Below, piece by piece: positions 1 through 9,636 of a DNA stretch of 64,000 nucleotides. A program made the translations under genes and the position numbers. The stretch is from Stygiolobus azoricus (GTDB taxonomy: Archaea; Thermoproteota; Thermoprotei_A; Sulfolobales; Sulfolobaceae): positions 1,572,001 to 1,636,000 of the forward strand of contig NZ_CP045483.1 of NCBI RefSeq assembly GCF_009729035.1, read 5' to 3'. Numbering within the stretch: position 1 is the stretch's first letter; the number at the start of each line of letters is the position of its first letter. The notes below the pieces were generated by a model. It was not told the origin of the DNA, ran no database searches, and saw only the letters and a program-made list of their open reading frames with translations.

Positions 1-2
1 TA

Positions 3-1115
3 AACGCAGTTAATGCTTTAACTATATATCTCGTTCTTAGCGTAATATTCCAGCTATTAAACATAACTTTACCTCCTTACACGCTAGGTTTGGCAATACT
101 TGTGGGTTTAGCTTACCCTACAATAGCCTCATATCTTATTCACATCAGGAGATTACTTAGCTATATTGTTAGTGTGAGTGCAACGTTAGAGGTCGTTTTC
201 CTTTACGCTCTCTTCGTTTACGCAGTAGCTACAAAAGGATTTAATCCTGCATTCTTTATCCCTGCCCCCGGTACTTCATTCAACGCAATAGGAACCGCAA
301 TGATCTTATCTATTGTAAGTATATCTGGAGCTGGGGCTGCTACTTATCTTGGCGAAGAAACTAAGACACCCAGAAAGAACATAACAGCCGGTATATGGTT
401 AGCCTTAATATTAGGAGGAGGAGCAATATTAGCTGGAACTTATGGTTTAGTAGCATTATGGAACGGCTCTCTTTCTTCATTGTCAAATTATCCTCAACCG
501 CTTTTATATGAACTGTTCAAATTCGGACTTCCTATTGTTATGCTAGGGCTTGTGTTGTCGATAAACAGCTTGCTGGCATCTAACATTGGAACAACTGTAG
601 GAGCAGCTAGAGTACTATTCAACTTAGCTAGAGAAAAAGTAATGCCTAAAGTATTCGAAAAAGTTAACAAAGAAAATGAACCTATTGTTGCAACAATGAT
701 AGTTGGGCTAATATCAGCCTTATTCACATTAATCCCGCTAATTGTTACAGGTTCGCCAGAAAACGCGTTCACTGAAATAAGTGTAATAACAAGTATATTC
801 TGGCTAAGCGGAAGGATAATTGATGGTTTTGGTGTTCCTTTTCTATACTGGTTCATAGGAAGACTAAATATAGCTACACTTGTTATTCCAGTGGCCTCAT
901 CCGTGATTAACTTGATCGGCATAGGTCTATCACTTCAGATACCTGATATATTCCAAACGACAACACTAATAGCTATCCTATCAGTAGCAACACTATGGTA
1001 TGTCTTAAAAGGTAGGTACGGTAAGCCTGGAACGTTGGTAGTTGACGATAATAACGAATTGATTACAATCGATGAGTACTTAAAGAGATATAAACAAACG
1101 GCGACAATAACTTAA
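3..1115 (+). CDS. APC superfamily amino acid permease, 5' end outside the window
   Basis: The reading frame is open from the left edge of the window, so the N-terminal part of the protein is missing; an internal TTG at 90 is only the first possible start inside the window. About eight hydrophobic segments can be seen. The stretch with GAGAATYLGEETKTPRKN (about residues 79-96 counted from 90) is the typical cytoplasmic loop signature of APC (amino acid-polyamine-organocation) permeases. The protein should sit in the cytoplasmic membrane and import amino acids or related compounds by proton symport; the substrate cannot be read from the sequence. A run of seven T follows the stop at once. Confidence 0.88.
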   Translation, partial: NAVNALTIYLVLSVIFQLLNITLPPYTLGLAILVGLAYPTIASYLIHIRRLLSYIVSVSATLEVVFLYALFVYAVATKGFNPAFFIPAPGTSFNAIGTAMILSIVSISGAGAATYLGEETKTPRKNITAGIWLALILGGGAILAGTYGLVALWNGSLSSLSNYPQPLLYELFKFGLPIVMLGLVLSINSLLASNIGTTVGAARVLFNLAREKVMPKVFEKVNKENEPIVATMIVGLISALFTLIPLIVTGSPENAFTEISVITSIFWLSGRIIDGFGVPFLYWFIGRLNIATLVIPVASSVINLIGIGLSLQIPDIFQTTTLIAILSVATLWYVLKGRYGKPGTLVVDDNNELITIDEYLKRYKQTATIT

Positions 1116-1116
1116 C

Positions 1117-1123
1117 TTTTTTT
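1117..1123 (+). terminator. Oligo-T terminator after the permease gene
   Basis: Seven consecutive T lie two bases after the permease stop codon, without an obvious hairpin. U-rich 3' ends of this sort are the usual termination signal in Sulfolobales. Confidence 0.45.
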
Positions 1124-1213
1124 GAGGAAAATTTTTCCTACTTTCCTACTTTTATTCCATCTATAATAAGACTCCTTAAACCTTTAAAATATATTTTATA
1201 CAAATCATATAGT

Positions 1214-2107
1214 ATGTCAAACGAAGAGCAAAGAGTGGAAGAACAAGAAAACATTTTCGAATTGCTTGAAAAAGCTAAGGATATATTCAAGCAATATGGA
1301 ACATTCTTAGGGGAGTTTAAAGCACAAAAAGTTGTATTTATAGGTGACACACACGGTGCAATTGACATCACTAAGTACGCCTTTGACAACTTTTACGATA
1401 AAGTAGACCTAATGGTATTTCTAGGCGATTATGTAGACAGATACCCACCTCTAGGTGTTGAAAATTTACAACTTATATTAGAAAAAATGGTTCAAACAGA
1501 TGGTAAAAAAGTTCTGGTTTTACGCGGAAATCACGAGAGCCCGATTACAAACTATTATTACGGCTTCTATGATGAAGTAAAGCAAAAGTTTGATGACGAG
1601 AATGCGTACGAAAAATTCAAAGACTTCTTCTCTTACATGCCTTACGCAGCTGTAGTTAACGGATATTTTTGTGTTCACGGAGGTTTACCGTCTAAAGTTG
1701 ATAGTGACGGAAATCTAGTCTTAGGTATTAATAGCGTAGATGACATTAGAAAATTGCCTTACCCAGACACTGAACCTTCAGATAGTATAGCAATGCAGCT
1801 ACTATGGAATGATCCAAGAGAAGGATTAGAAGAGCTAACATTTGTACCAAACATAAGAGGTGAGGGGATTTACTACTTCGGAAAAAAAGTAGTAGACCAG
1901 TTCCTATCACAAACCGGTCTTAAGGGGATTATAAGAGGACATGAGGCAGTAGACGGATTTAGAATCGATATAGATAAAAAGATAATTACAGTGTTCTCAA
2001 GCGTATACCACGGTCAGTCTGCGGGAATATTGTATAGGAATGGAGATGAAATAAAAAGAATATTTATAGGACAAGATAAAACAGTTTATGAACTAGACGG
2101 ACTTTAA
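1214..2107 (+). CDS. PPP-family serine/threonine protein phosphatase (PP1-arch type)
   Basis: A 297-residue metallophosphoesterase with the full PPP signature set: GDTHG at residues 44-48, GDYVDR at 71-76 and GNHE at 105-108, followed by a VHGG motif near 155 and a RGHEA motif near 240. These residues bind the two metals and the phosphate. The length matches archaeal PP1/PP2A-like enzymes described from Sulfolobus. It should remove phosphate from Ser/Thr in cytoplasmic proteins. It stands alone between a permease and a convergent gluconate dehydratase gene. The start ATG is preceded by an AT-rich stretch with a TATA-like element near 1190, consistent with a very short leader. Confidence 0.93.
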   Translation: MSNEEQRVEEQENIFELLEKAKDIFKQYGTFLGEFKAQKVVFIGDTHGAIDITKYAFDNFYDKVDLMVFLGDYVDRYPPLGVENLQLILEKMVQTDGKKVLVLRGNHESPITNYYYGFYDEVKQKFDDENAYEKFKDFFSYMPYAAVVNGYFCVHGGLPSKVDSDGNLVLGINSVDDIRKLPYPDTEPSDSIAMQLLWNDPREGLEELTFVPNIRGEGIYYFGKKVVDQFLSQTGLKGIIRGHEAVDGFRIDIDKKIITVFSSVYHGQSAGILYRNGDEIKRIFIGQDKTVYELDGL

Positions 2108-2129
2108 AAAGTCACTTTTATCAACGTTT

Positions 2130-3320
2130 TTAACTGAAATGCTTCCATGTACCCTTTACTACCCAAACTGGTTCATCTACAACATCCAATTCTTTAGGCT
2201 CTACTTTCATACTCTCGATCGCTTTTTCATTTATAGAGACACCTATTCCAGGTTTTTCAGGAATTTTTACATGTCCGTTATCGACCTTGGTCTCATCATA
2301 TATTATATCTCTCTTCCACTGAGGGAACCAATCATAAAAGCTTTCCAATAAATACAAGTTTTTAACAGTTGCACTTAGGTGTAAGGAATAAGCGTTTTGG
2401 ATAGAACCAAATGCATTATGAAAAGCCACTTCAACGTCATTAGCCTCAGCAAGATTTACAACCTTTCTACCTACAGTAATTCCACCAATATTACATAGGT
2501 CGGGCTGTATTATATCTACTAATCTTTCACCAATGTAAACCATTGCCTCCTTAAGACTCACTAACCTTTCACCTAATGCTACTTTGAGCGAAGTCACAAC
2601 AGACTTGTATTTTCTTAAACCCTCTATATCCTCGTGGTGAACTGGTTCCTCCATAAAAACTGGATTATATTTTTCAAGTCTTTTTGCAATAGCTATTGCA
2701 CTGTTAGCATTAAAACGCCCGTGATGTTCAATTAGTATATCCACTTGGTCACCAACTGCTTCTCTTACAGCCCTCACCCTAGCTTCTGCTTCCTTCAATC
2801 CTTTTTCGTCAATCCAGTCATAATAAGGACCGAAAGGATCAAATTTCAATGCTTTATATCCCATGTTCACTACTCTTTTAGCCTTTTCAGCAAAATCTTC
2901 AGGATATACAGCATCTTGATACCAACCGTTAGCATACACTGGTATTTTGTCCCTCACCTTACCGCCTAGTAATTTGTATATAGGGGCTCCTAATTCTTTC
3001 CCCAGTATATCCCATAGAGCCTGATCTATTGCACTAGTAGCTGTAGCTGACTCAAAAGATCTCGCTAAGTAGAAGTCTTGTTTATACCATTCATGATAAT
3101 TTTTCTCAGGCTCCTCTGCTTCTTTTCCTATATAACTCTTAGCTACTTGTTTTATAGTATTATATACATTAATAACTCTAAGTGTAGGGACAGCTTCTCC
3201 ATATCCTACCATTCCATCAGAGGTCACTACCCTTACAAGTATCATCACTGAAGCCCATGTGGCACTCCCTTTTTCGGGATTAGCTAATACTATAGGCACT
3301 ATTTGAGAAATCTTTGACAT
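2130..3320 (-). CDS. gad: D-gluconate dehydratase (enolase superfamily)
   Basis: A 396-residue mandelate racemase/enolase superfamily protein. From memory it is closely similar along its whole length to the characterised Sulfolobus solfataricus gluconate dehydratase (about 395 residues), including the segments [28 protein letters not shown] and [11 protein letters not shown]. Metal-ligand regions are visible at [20 protein letters not shown] and ALGERL, with the catalytic His region at [10 protein letters not shown]. It converts gluconate (and possibly galactonate) to the 2-keto-3-deoxy acid, the entry step of the archaeal Entner-Doudoroff pathway. The gene is monocistronic here; the other pathway genes (KDG aldolase, kinase, glucose dehydrogenase) are not in the window. 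Confidence 0.93.
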   Translation of the reverse strand: MSKISQIVPIVLANPEKGSATWASVMILVRVVTSDGMVGYGEAVPTLRVINVYNTIKQVAKSYIGKEAEEPEKNYHEWYKQDFYLARSFESATATSAIDQALWDILGKELGAPIYKLLGGKVRDKIPVYANGWYQDAVYPEDFAEKAKRVVNMGYKALKFDPFGPYYDWIDEKGLKEAEARVRAVREAVGDQVDILIEHHGRFNANSAIAIAKRLEKYNPVFMEEPVHHEDIEGLRKYKSVVTSLKVALGERLVSLKEAMVYIGERLVDIIQPDLCNIGGITVGRKVVNLAEANDVEVAFHNAFGSIQNAYSLHLSATVKNLYLLESFYDWFPQWKRDIIYDETKVDNGHVKIPEKPGIGVSINEKAIESMKVEPKELDVVDEPVWVVKGTWKHFS

Positions 3321-3389
3321 AAGAAAAAATTCCTAATCTACAGTTTTAAGTTTATCAAAAAGCGGACAGACAAAAAAGTTGGGGAAAAA

Positions 3390-5156
3390 TCAGCTAATCG
3401 GAATATAGTTCACTGAGATCTTAATGTAGTAGCCAGCTAAATTAGTAGTACTGTTTTGCAAAGCTTCAGCATTAAATAACTCTTTATAGCCTTCACCATT
3501 AACTAGGAACTCGGCGGTAAGGCTCTTTTCAGTTAGGGCATTATTAGATGTAAGACTTACTAATATTGCCCCACCATAACTGTTTATAATCTCTAGGATG
3601 CCACTGAACCCTCCTATACTTGTCTCATTTTCTTTGATCCACATAGTAGTATTACTCGAAGAATAGGAGGTGCTAAAGTAGTAATATAATCCTAATGATA
3701 GTGTACCGTTCTGAATATAAGTCAGGTTGTAAGGAATTACATTGGGATTAGATATTGGAGTTGCAAATGCAGAGAATTGTAACAGTATTGGATAGTAACC
3801 TCTTATGACCATTGAGGAGTTTACTAACCCTCTTTCTAATGAATATTCACTAAACTTTTCATCTAGGTATGCTTTCTCATATATATTATTAAAAGTCTGA
3901 TATGCAGTAAACCTACCTTCTTGTGTTACTAGAGAATATTCAGTACCACTCTTAAACTTCAAAATTGCCGAGTAATTTAAGAGATAGTTCCCCACCTCTT
4001 GATAATATATTCCTGGGAACCCAGGGGTAAATATTGGAGTAGAGTCTATGTATCTTGCATAGCTCGTTAATAACTTACCTGAGATAAGTGGATTAGAAGT
4101 GTTAACCCATAGCATTAATACGCCTGCAACATCCCAATCAAAAGCAGTAGACCCAGTGATCTGTAATGCCTCCCTTAGATTTGTGACATGAACCGTAATA
4201 ACACCCTTATTACCTAAAGCTAACATAGGAGTAAGGTCGATTATATACGGTGTATGAAATGCTAATGTATTAATGGATGGCATAGGTTTCCACCAGAATA
4301 GATCTATTCCTCCAGTATAGATAGTTTCGTAGGGGTTTACAACACCGACAAGGCTACCATTATAATATACTTCAATACTTCTTGTAGCAGGCTCATTAGC
4401 ATACCAGAATTCATCAAGTCCTCCTCCTTCTTCATAAATCAGTAATTTCATCATATATGTTCCATTAGGAATATTAACTACCTGGCTAACGGAGGGGTTT
4501 AAAGGATTAAGAATGATATAAGAGTAGTTGTACTTAGATACGAAGAGAGGGATAAACATATTAGGTAAGCCTTTGGGTTTAATACCGGGATATAGTAACA
4601 GAGTAATATTAAGATGGTAAACACCTGTTATGCCTATCTTAGCATCATAGAAGTTCTCTATAACTGCTTGAAACGTAACATTTCTACCCACTAACAAATT
4701 CTCAAACATGGTTAAGTCTACAGAAGCAGTAGAATTATTGATCTCTTGTGTAGATCCCCAGAATATAGGGACACCATCAACAAATATGTAAACTGCCCTA
4801 TCGTATTGAGTACCGTTACTTTCCGAAATACTCACGTTCATTATAATCATACTATAACTACCATTAGGAACCTCAACTGTGAAGTTCTCAGGCGTCAAAC
4901 CGGTGTTATTAAATATTGCATTGGTGGCTACATGAATTATAACTGGTGTAACGTTAGGAGGCTTTACCTCGTAGGCCTGGAAGGAGTAATACTTAGGATC
5001 TGTAAACCCTTCAAGGATAGGAGAGGTGATGTTATATAAGAGTTGAGGCTTAGAGATTGTTAAGTTATTTTCATGAATATTTACAATATTTAGAGAGTAA
5101 TATGTGGGAGAAAAAACTATAAGAAAAACTAGAAATAAAATAAAGAATTTTTTCAT
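3390..5156 (-). CDS. Secreted PNGase A-like peptide-N-glycosidase (peptide:N-glycan amidase)
   Basis: A protein of about 588 residues. The ATG at 5156 is chosen because it lies one base after the stop of the upstream gene and begins a classic signal peptide (KK plus a run of F/L/V/I), whereas the longer frame from 5177 overlaps that gene. The N-terminal third has the PNGase A (PF12222) pattern: TPVIIHVATNAIFNNTG, then a segment with QYDRAVYIFVDGVPIFWGST. The rest is a beta-rich region with many N-x-S/T sequons. Such enzymes cut the amide bond between Asn and N-glycans and work in acid, so the product probably acts outside the cell, partnered by the S53 protease encoded just upstream. Active-site residues were not checked by alignment. 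Confidence 0.8.
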   Translation of the reverse strand: MKKFFILFLVFLIVFSPTYYSLNIVNIHENNLTISKPQLLYNITSPILEGFTDPKYYSFQAYEVKPPNVTPVIIHVATNAIFNNTGLTPENFTVEVPNGSYSMIIMNVSISESNGTQYDRAVYIFVDGVPIFWGSTQEINNSTASVDLTMFENLLVGRNVTFQAVIENFYDAKIGITGVYHLNITLLLYPGIKPKGLPNMFIPLFVSKYNYSYIILNPLNPSVSQVVNIPNGTYMMKLLIYEEGGGLDEFWYANEPATRSIEVYYNGSLVGVVNPYETIYTGGIDLFWWKPMPSINTLAFHTPYIIDLTPMLALGNKGVITVHVTNLREALQITGSTAFDWDVAGVLMLWVNTSNPLISGKLLTSYARYIDSTPIFTPGFPGIYYQEVGNYLLNYSAILKFKSGTEYSLVTQEGRFTAYQTFNNIYEKAYLDEKFSEYSLERGLVNSSMVIRGYYPILLQFSAFATPISNPNVIPYNLTYIQNGTLSLGLYYYFSTSYSSSNTTMWIKENETSIGGFSGILEIINSYGGAILVSLTSNNALTEKSLTAEFLVNGEGYKELFNAEALQNSTTNLAGYYIKISVNYIPIS

Positions 5157-5157
5157 C

Positions 5158-8100
5158 TCATTTACCACTTTTACCACCTCCCTTCCTAAAGGTTATAATT
5201 ATAGCTAAAACGGACAAGATTATAGCTACCAAACCTAACGCTAATGCTAATGTTCTAGTTGAACTAACCGAAGAAGCCACTGATGACGATAAACTCTGGA
5301 ACGGATATTGATTATCCACACTAAAGGAAAGATCGTAATACATACCATTATAAACCTTGAGTAAGACAGTATTCACTCCAGAAGGCATCTCGGTTGAGTT
5401 GAACGGTATCTTAACTTCTACTCCGTTAATTCCCTGACTTACACTAAAGTTCACCGGTTTGCCATCCACTAGAACTTTTATGATTTTCAACACAGAGGTG
5501 TTATAATTGGTTATATTAACCAATATGTAGGAAGTAGGATAGGTGATTTGATTGGGGTAGGAAAGTTGAGGTGTTGGGAAGTTACTTATTTTACTAACAT
5601 TTATAAAACTCGTACTGGATGTAACTATATTACTATTTACGTATTTCAGAGCTAGATTTATATTCTCAAATGTTATCGAACTTAATGTTATATTAGAATC
5701 TATTGAATATATTCCTACCTGACTATCCTCTATTTTAGTATTTTCCAACTCTAAATTGGAATTCAAAGAAGTAATAGTCGATATTGTTGATCCTTCTATA
5801 ATCACTGTTGAATTCTGAGATACTAGCGAACCTATTATTGAATTCTGTATCATGTATTTTCCGTTTGAGAGATTTAGAGCTGGAATATAAACACCTTGAA
5901 TCTCATAAGTACCATTTACCTCAGTTATAAACGGTGGTAAATACATTATTTTTGATGAGCCTAGATTTAGTGATGGCAAATAAACATAAGGTTCAACTTG
6001 AACATACTCTCCATAAGATAACGAGTTGTACCCATTATAGCTTGCCCCAGCTATAGCTATTTTCCAAGGACCAGCCAGAGAGTATAGAGAGTTCCCAGTA
6101 TATACAGTAGCATTTATACCTCCCGGCACTCTAAGTAAACCAACCCACTCTTTCAATGTAGAGTTATATTGAAGTGGAACCCCGTTTTCAGACTCTAAAA
6201 AGATCTGTTGATTCTCGTTCTGATATGGTATTAGTGTAGCTGTAAATATACCAGTAGTTACTTCTGTTCCATTAGGATAAGTTATATTAGCGTAGACTTT
6301 TATGTATTGACCTTCAAATACTTCACCTACACTTTTAACATCTACAGATAAAGTCGAGGGGGAAACATAGAAGTAAGTAGTATAATTCATCTCTTCTAAG
6401 CCTATAGACCCGTTATAAACTCCTACTATTACTACTCTATAGAAACCTGGTGAAGCATTTGCTGGGATAGTAAAATTACCCTCTTGGAAACCGAACAAAT
6501 TGTAGACGCCGAACTGCGTCGCTTCAGTTGCAGGCTTTAAGTTAACTTCGCCAACTAAATTCCCCTTAGGTGAGTATATATATGCAGTTACGTTACTCGT
6601 GAATATACCTAGTCCTGATTGATCAAATGTAAAGGCCAATATTGTAATGTTCTGGTTCGGTGAAATTGATGGAAATCCATCATCAATAGGAGTAAAGATG
6701 AAAGTGAATAAGTTGAGCCCTCCTATGGTCTCATAAGAGAATGCACAGCCATATGTATCATTAACGAACATTACAAAAACTCCTTCTTTAGATGGAGTGA
6801 CCACAGCAAATACCCCTCTATATAAACCTGGAGTGGAAGTAGGTAAAAGTGTTACGTTATATACTATAGCATTATTTTGAACGAAATGAGCTTCTAAGGA
6901 CACATTTGCAGGGGTTAAATTTGGATAATATACACACGCTTCGATTGAAAATGGAGTGTTAGGCGGTATAGATAGACTATAGGGGAAAGGCACTGGTGAA
7001 ATTATGTTAACTGAGAGACCTACGTCTATCTCATAAGCTCCAACTCCACTTAAATTGCCAACTGTTCCGTTCACTACTATATACCATATGTTTGGAGGAT
7101 CGCTAGGTGTAATTGTGTATTCTGCCTCCCAATAAGAGCCGTTAAAGATCAACGGTAACGAGGTAAGTAATCCTTTAATCGTGTATATGTAAGCATTAAA
7201 GCTTCCATTCGTAACCTCGGTTCCGTTAGGATAAGATATCTTTGCAAGAATTGTGAAAGTAGAATTATACATAAACCATGGATATTGTACGTTAGATTCT
7301 ACAGCTGTAACGGATACATCTAGCCTTGGTATCGATTCGTAATATTCAACTGCCTTAAGTAACCAGTAATAATCAGGAGACCCTAAACCAGTTACCAAGT
7401 TATAGCCTGAATGAGCAGTATATAATCCGTTAAACCCAAATGTAATTTGATGGAAAGCTTTCTGATATAATGAAGAGTTAGAGTATATCCAGTAAAGTAT
7501 GTTATTTAAGAGTCCTATTGGTTTGTGAGTCTGAGATATTATATCAGCTACAATACCGGCCCAAATAGGAGCGGATAAGCTAGTACCTCCTATTACTTCC
7601 TGCTGCCCTAAAACATATATTATTTCGCCAGTATTTGGATTAGCAACAGCTGCTACATCTGGATTTGGCCTAGTTGTACCGTTGATCATCATTTGATACC
7701 AAGGTTTAGGATATATTTCGCTATAACCTCCGTCAGAGGCTACATATGGGAAGTAGAACATGTTATCAAAAGACCAAGCTGTTTCATACCCGTAAGTCGC
7801 TGTAGAATTTTCTGTTGATAGATACCCCGATGTTACGTTAACGAATAATGTCGTTCCTCCTACAGCAGTTACAAAAGGACTTGTGGCTGGATAAGATACA
7901 CCACTATAAGTTGAAAGTCCTCCTGCCGTCGCACCCTCGTCGCCAGATGATGCCAGAAAGGTTATACCTTCAACAGTTCCTAAGGCGAAGTAATAATCCC
8001 AATATGGTGTATTTGGATAAGCCGTTCCCTGAAAAACGACAAACAGTCCAGATGCACCTAAAACGTTCTCAGGAATACCAAAACTCATAGAAACTACTTG

Positions 8101-9069
8101 AGCAACATCATTAGAGACAATATAATCTATTGCCTCAGGTATAAACGTAACACTTGACGGGACCACCAAATCTATATGTGCATAAGGAGCTATAGCATGA
8201 GCTGTTTCAACATCTAAAGCTGTCTCAATATACCAACCAGTAGATAAGCCGAAAATAGGATCATAAGGACCTATTGGAATAATTGATATATTAGCTGGAG
8301 GTAAATGAAACTCCTTATCGAACAAAGCTAAGTCTTCTAATATTGTTGGATCCCCGTAAGGATCGATTATTGCTATTGTTACATTCTTTCCTCCTTGTGT
8401 AATGTTATAAGCACCTATTATATCTTGAGGAGTGTACATATTAGCGGCGAACGATAGGTACTTAAACCCAGTCACGTTAGCTATTTCAGGATTAACATTA
8501 GGTATAAGAGTATTCCCCTTTACTTTTCCTAAAACGATCAAGTTTAGTTGATAGTTTACGTTAGTATAATTAGTTAGACCTTGGATCATAACACCACTAA
8601 ATTCGGATGGAACTATAGGTTTTGACGTAGGCATGTAATAGACAATATTACCATCTTTATATAGAGCTAATTCAGTATGAAACGCTTCTTTTACTTGATA
8701 TACATATCCTTCAGCTATAATAGCGAAGGGACTCCTATAGACAAGATGGAAACCACTTTCATTCAAGAATTTTATTATCTGATCCTCCTTATCCTTTTGG
8801 GCAAACATTGAAAATAATTGCGAAGTAGGAATTGGCTTTATCTGATGATAAGCTACTTCCTGAGCTAATAAGTAAAGTTCATTCATATTTTTAGGCGGTA
8901 TAAGGATACCTATACATATTGGCTGTTGAGGGTTCAAATAGCCTATAGGTTGTGAGTTCCCAATCTCTGGTCCTACATACGATGCATAAGTACTTGTAGA
9001 TATGCCAAAGAATGTTAAGAGATTTATCATAAAAAGTATTAAAAGAATTACCGAATGTAGTTTTATCAT
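5158..9069 (-). CDS. Membrane-anchored S53 (kumamolisin/sedolisin) acid serine-carboxyl protease
   Basis: A 1303-residue secreted protein. Order: signal peptide (about 1-28), pro-kumamolisin activation domain (about 45-190), S53 catalytic domain (about 205-580), three or more beta-sandwich domains (about 595-1080), a short repeated stretch resembling beta-helix turns (about 1110-1195) and a C-terminal membrane anchor (about 1270-1293) ending in basic residues. The catalytic set is visible: Glu282 and Asp286 in ETALD, Asp377 in SSGD, and Ser497 in GGTSLSAP, followed by a calcium-site-like GLGSPD segment near 567. S53 proteases are active at low pH, fitting an acidophile. It is the first gene of an operon with the PNGase A-like gene. 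Confidence 0.92.
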   Translation of the reverse strand: MIKLHSVILLILFMINLLTFFGISTSTYASYVGPEIGNSQPIGYLNPQQPICIGILIPPKNMNELYLLAQEVAYHQIKPIPTSQLFSMFAQKDKEDQIIKFLNESGFHLVYRSPFAIIAEGYVYQVKEAFHTELALYKDGNIVYYMPTSKPIVPSEFSGVMIQGLTNYTNVNYQLNLIVLGKVKGNTLIPNVNPEIANVTGFKYLSFAANMYTPQDIIGAYNITQGGKNVTIAIIDPYGDPTILEDLALFDKEFHLPPANISIIPIGPYDPIFGLSTGWYIETALDVETAHAIAPYAHIDLVVPSSVTFIPEAIDYIVSNDVAQVVSMSFGIPENVLGASGLFVVFQGTAYPNTPYWDYYFALGTVEGITFLASSGDEGATAGGLSTYSGVSYPATSPFVTAVGGTTLFVNVTSGYLSTENSTATYGYETAWSFDNMFYFPYVASDGGYSEIYPKPWYQMMINGTTRPNPDVAAVANPNTGEIIYVLGQQEVIGGTSLSAPIWAGIVADIISQTHKPIGLLNNILYWIYSNSSLYQKAFHQITFGFNGLYTAHSGYNLVTGLGSPDYYWLLKAVEYYESIPRLDVSVTAVESNVQYPWFMYNSTFTILAKISYPNGTEVTNGSFNAYIYTIKGLLTSLPLIFNGSYWEAEYTITPSDPPNIWYIVVNGTVGNLSGVGAYEIDVGLSVNIISPVPFPYSLSIPPNTPFSIEACVYYPNLTPANVSLEAHFVQNNAIVYNVTLLPTSTPGLYRGVFAVVTPSKEGVFVMFVNDTYGCAFSYETIGGLNLFTFIFTPIDDGFPSISPNQNITILAFTFDQSGLGIFTSNVTAYIYSPKGNLVGEVNLKPATEATQFGVYNLFGFQEGNFTIPANASPGFYRVVIVGVYNGSIGLEEMNYTTYFYVSPSTLSVDVKSVGEVFEGQYIKVYANITYPNGTEVTTGIFTATLIPYQNENQQIFLESENGVPLQYNSTLKEWVGLLRVPGGINATVYTGNSLYSLAGPWKIAIAGASYNGYNSLSYGEYVQVEPYVYLPSLNLGSSKIMYLPPFITEVNGTYEIQGVYIPALNLSNGKYMIQNSIIGSLVSQNSTVIIEGSTISTITSLNSNLELENTKIEDSQVGIYSIDSNITLSSITFENINLALKYVNSNIVTSSTSFINVSKISNFPTPQLSYPNQITYPTSYILVNITNYNTSVLKIIKVLVDGKPVNFSVSQGINGVEVKIPFNSTEMPSGVNTVLLKVYNGMYYDLSFSVDNQYPFQSLSSSVASSVSSTRTLALALGLVAIILSVLAIIITFRKGGGKSGK

Positions 9070-9091
9070 ATCATAAAATGTTTAAGTAAAG

Positions 9092-9102
9092 TAATATAAA
9101 AA
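9092..9102 (-). promoter_or_regulatory. TATA-box promoter of the protease/PNGase operon
   Basis: Read on the minus strand, TTTTTATATTA lies about 25-30 bases before the ATG at 9069. This is the normal archaeal TATA-to-start distance for a leaderless or very short-leader transcript. Confidence 0.55.
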
Positions 9103-9411
9103 CGTTAAACTAAAAGCTCACTAATATATTTTCCATTTAGAAATCAGAAAGGATAGAAAATAAGAAAATGAGTAATAGAAAAAGCTTTTAGATGAAACTT
9201 AATAATATGTGTGGTAAACCTTGACTGATTACCCAATACTCATCTTCGACACTTCTTCTCAAATTTAGTCTGAGGACTTGTTTCTAGTATAAACTACATA
9301 GAGAAGGTATTTTACATCTCGACCCTTTGTCTTAATCCTTGAGTTCGCTTTTAAGAAATAGTACTAACTAAGCGCTTTTATTAATACATTGGAGCAGAAG
9401 AGGTAGTTTAG

Positions 9412-9600
9412 ATGAGTAAAGGTAATAATATGAAGAAAAATTAACTATTCGATCTCAAGGACTTCTACTTGTTAGTAGCTGTTCTCAACTTAATATCGGT
9501 TAATCTGGTATTCACTACCACGTTTAAAGAACAAGTAGATCGAGTAGAGAGGGATTTTCTATCAAGATTTCTCATTTTCCTTAATAAATCAAGATGTTAA
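9412..9600 (+). pseudogene. Possible broken small membrane-protein gene in the 9.1-9.6 kb gap
   Basis: The 567-base gap between the protease and MFS genes contains one frame that could once have coded. An ATG at 9412 follows a TATA-like CTTTTATTAAT (9376-9386) at leaderless spacing. The frame gives ten residues, an in-frame TAA at 9442-9444, then 51 further codons to the stop at 9598-9600, starting LFDLKDFYLLVAVLNLIS and containing one hydrophobic segment followed by a charged tail. The product is not recognised. It could be a nonsense-disrupted gene, a gene restarted at a downstream TTG, or chance. Nothing else was found in the gap apart from the promoter at 9092-9102. Confidence 0.3.
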
Positions 9601-9636
9601 CAGACTTTATATGAATGAAAAACATAAATTGTAAAG

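Noticed and set aside
494-922. 142-codon minus-strand frame inside the first permease.
   Set aside because: Opposite-strand shadow of a membrane protein with strong codon periodicity on the plus strand.
3200-3260. GTGATGA ... CTGA on the minus strand inside the gluconate dehydratase gene.
   Set aside because: No C' and D' boxes at proper spacing and it is deep in coding sequence; chance occurrence.
7848-8090. 80-codon plus-strand frame inside the S53 protease.
   Set aside because: Antisense shadow over the conserved catalytic domain (SSGD region).
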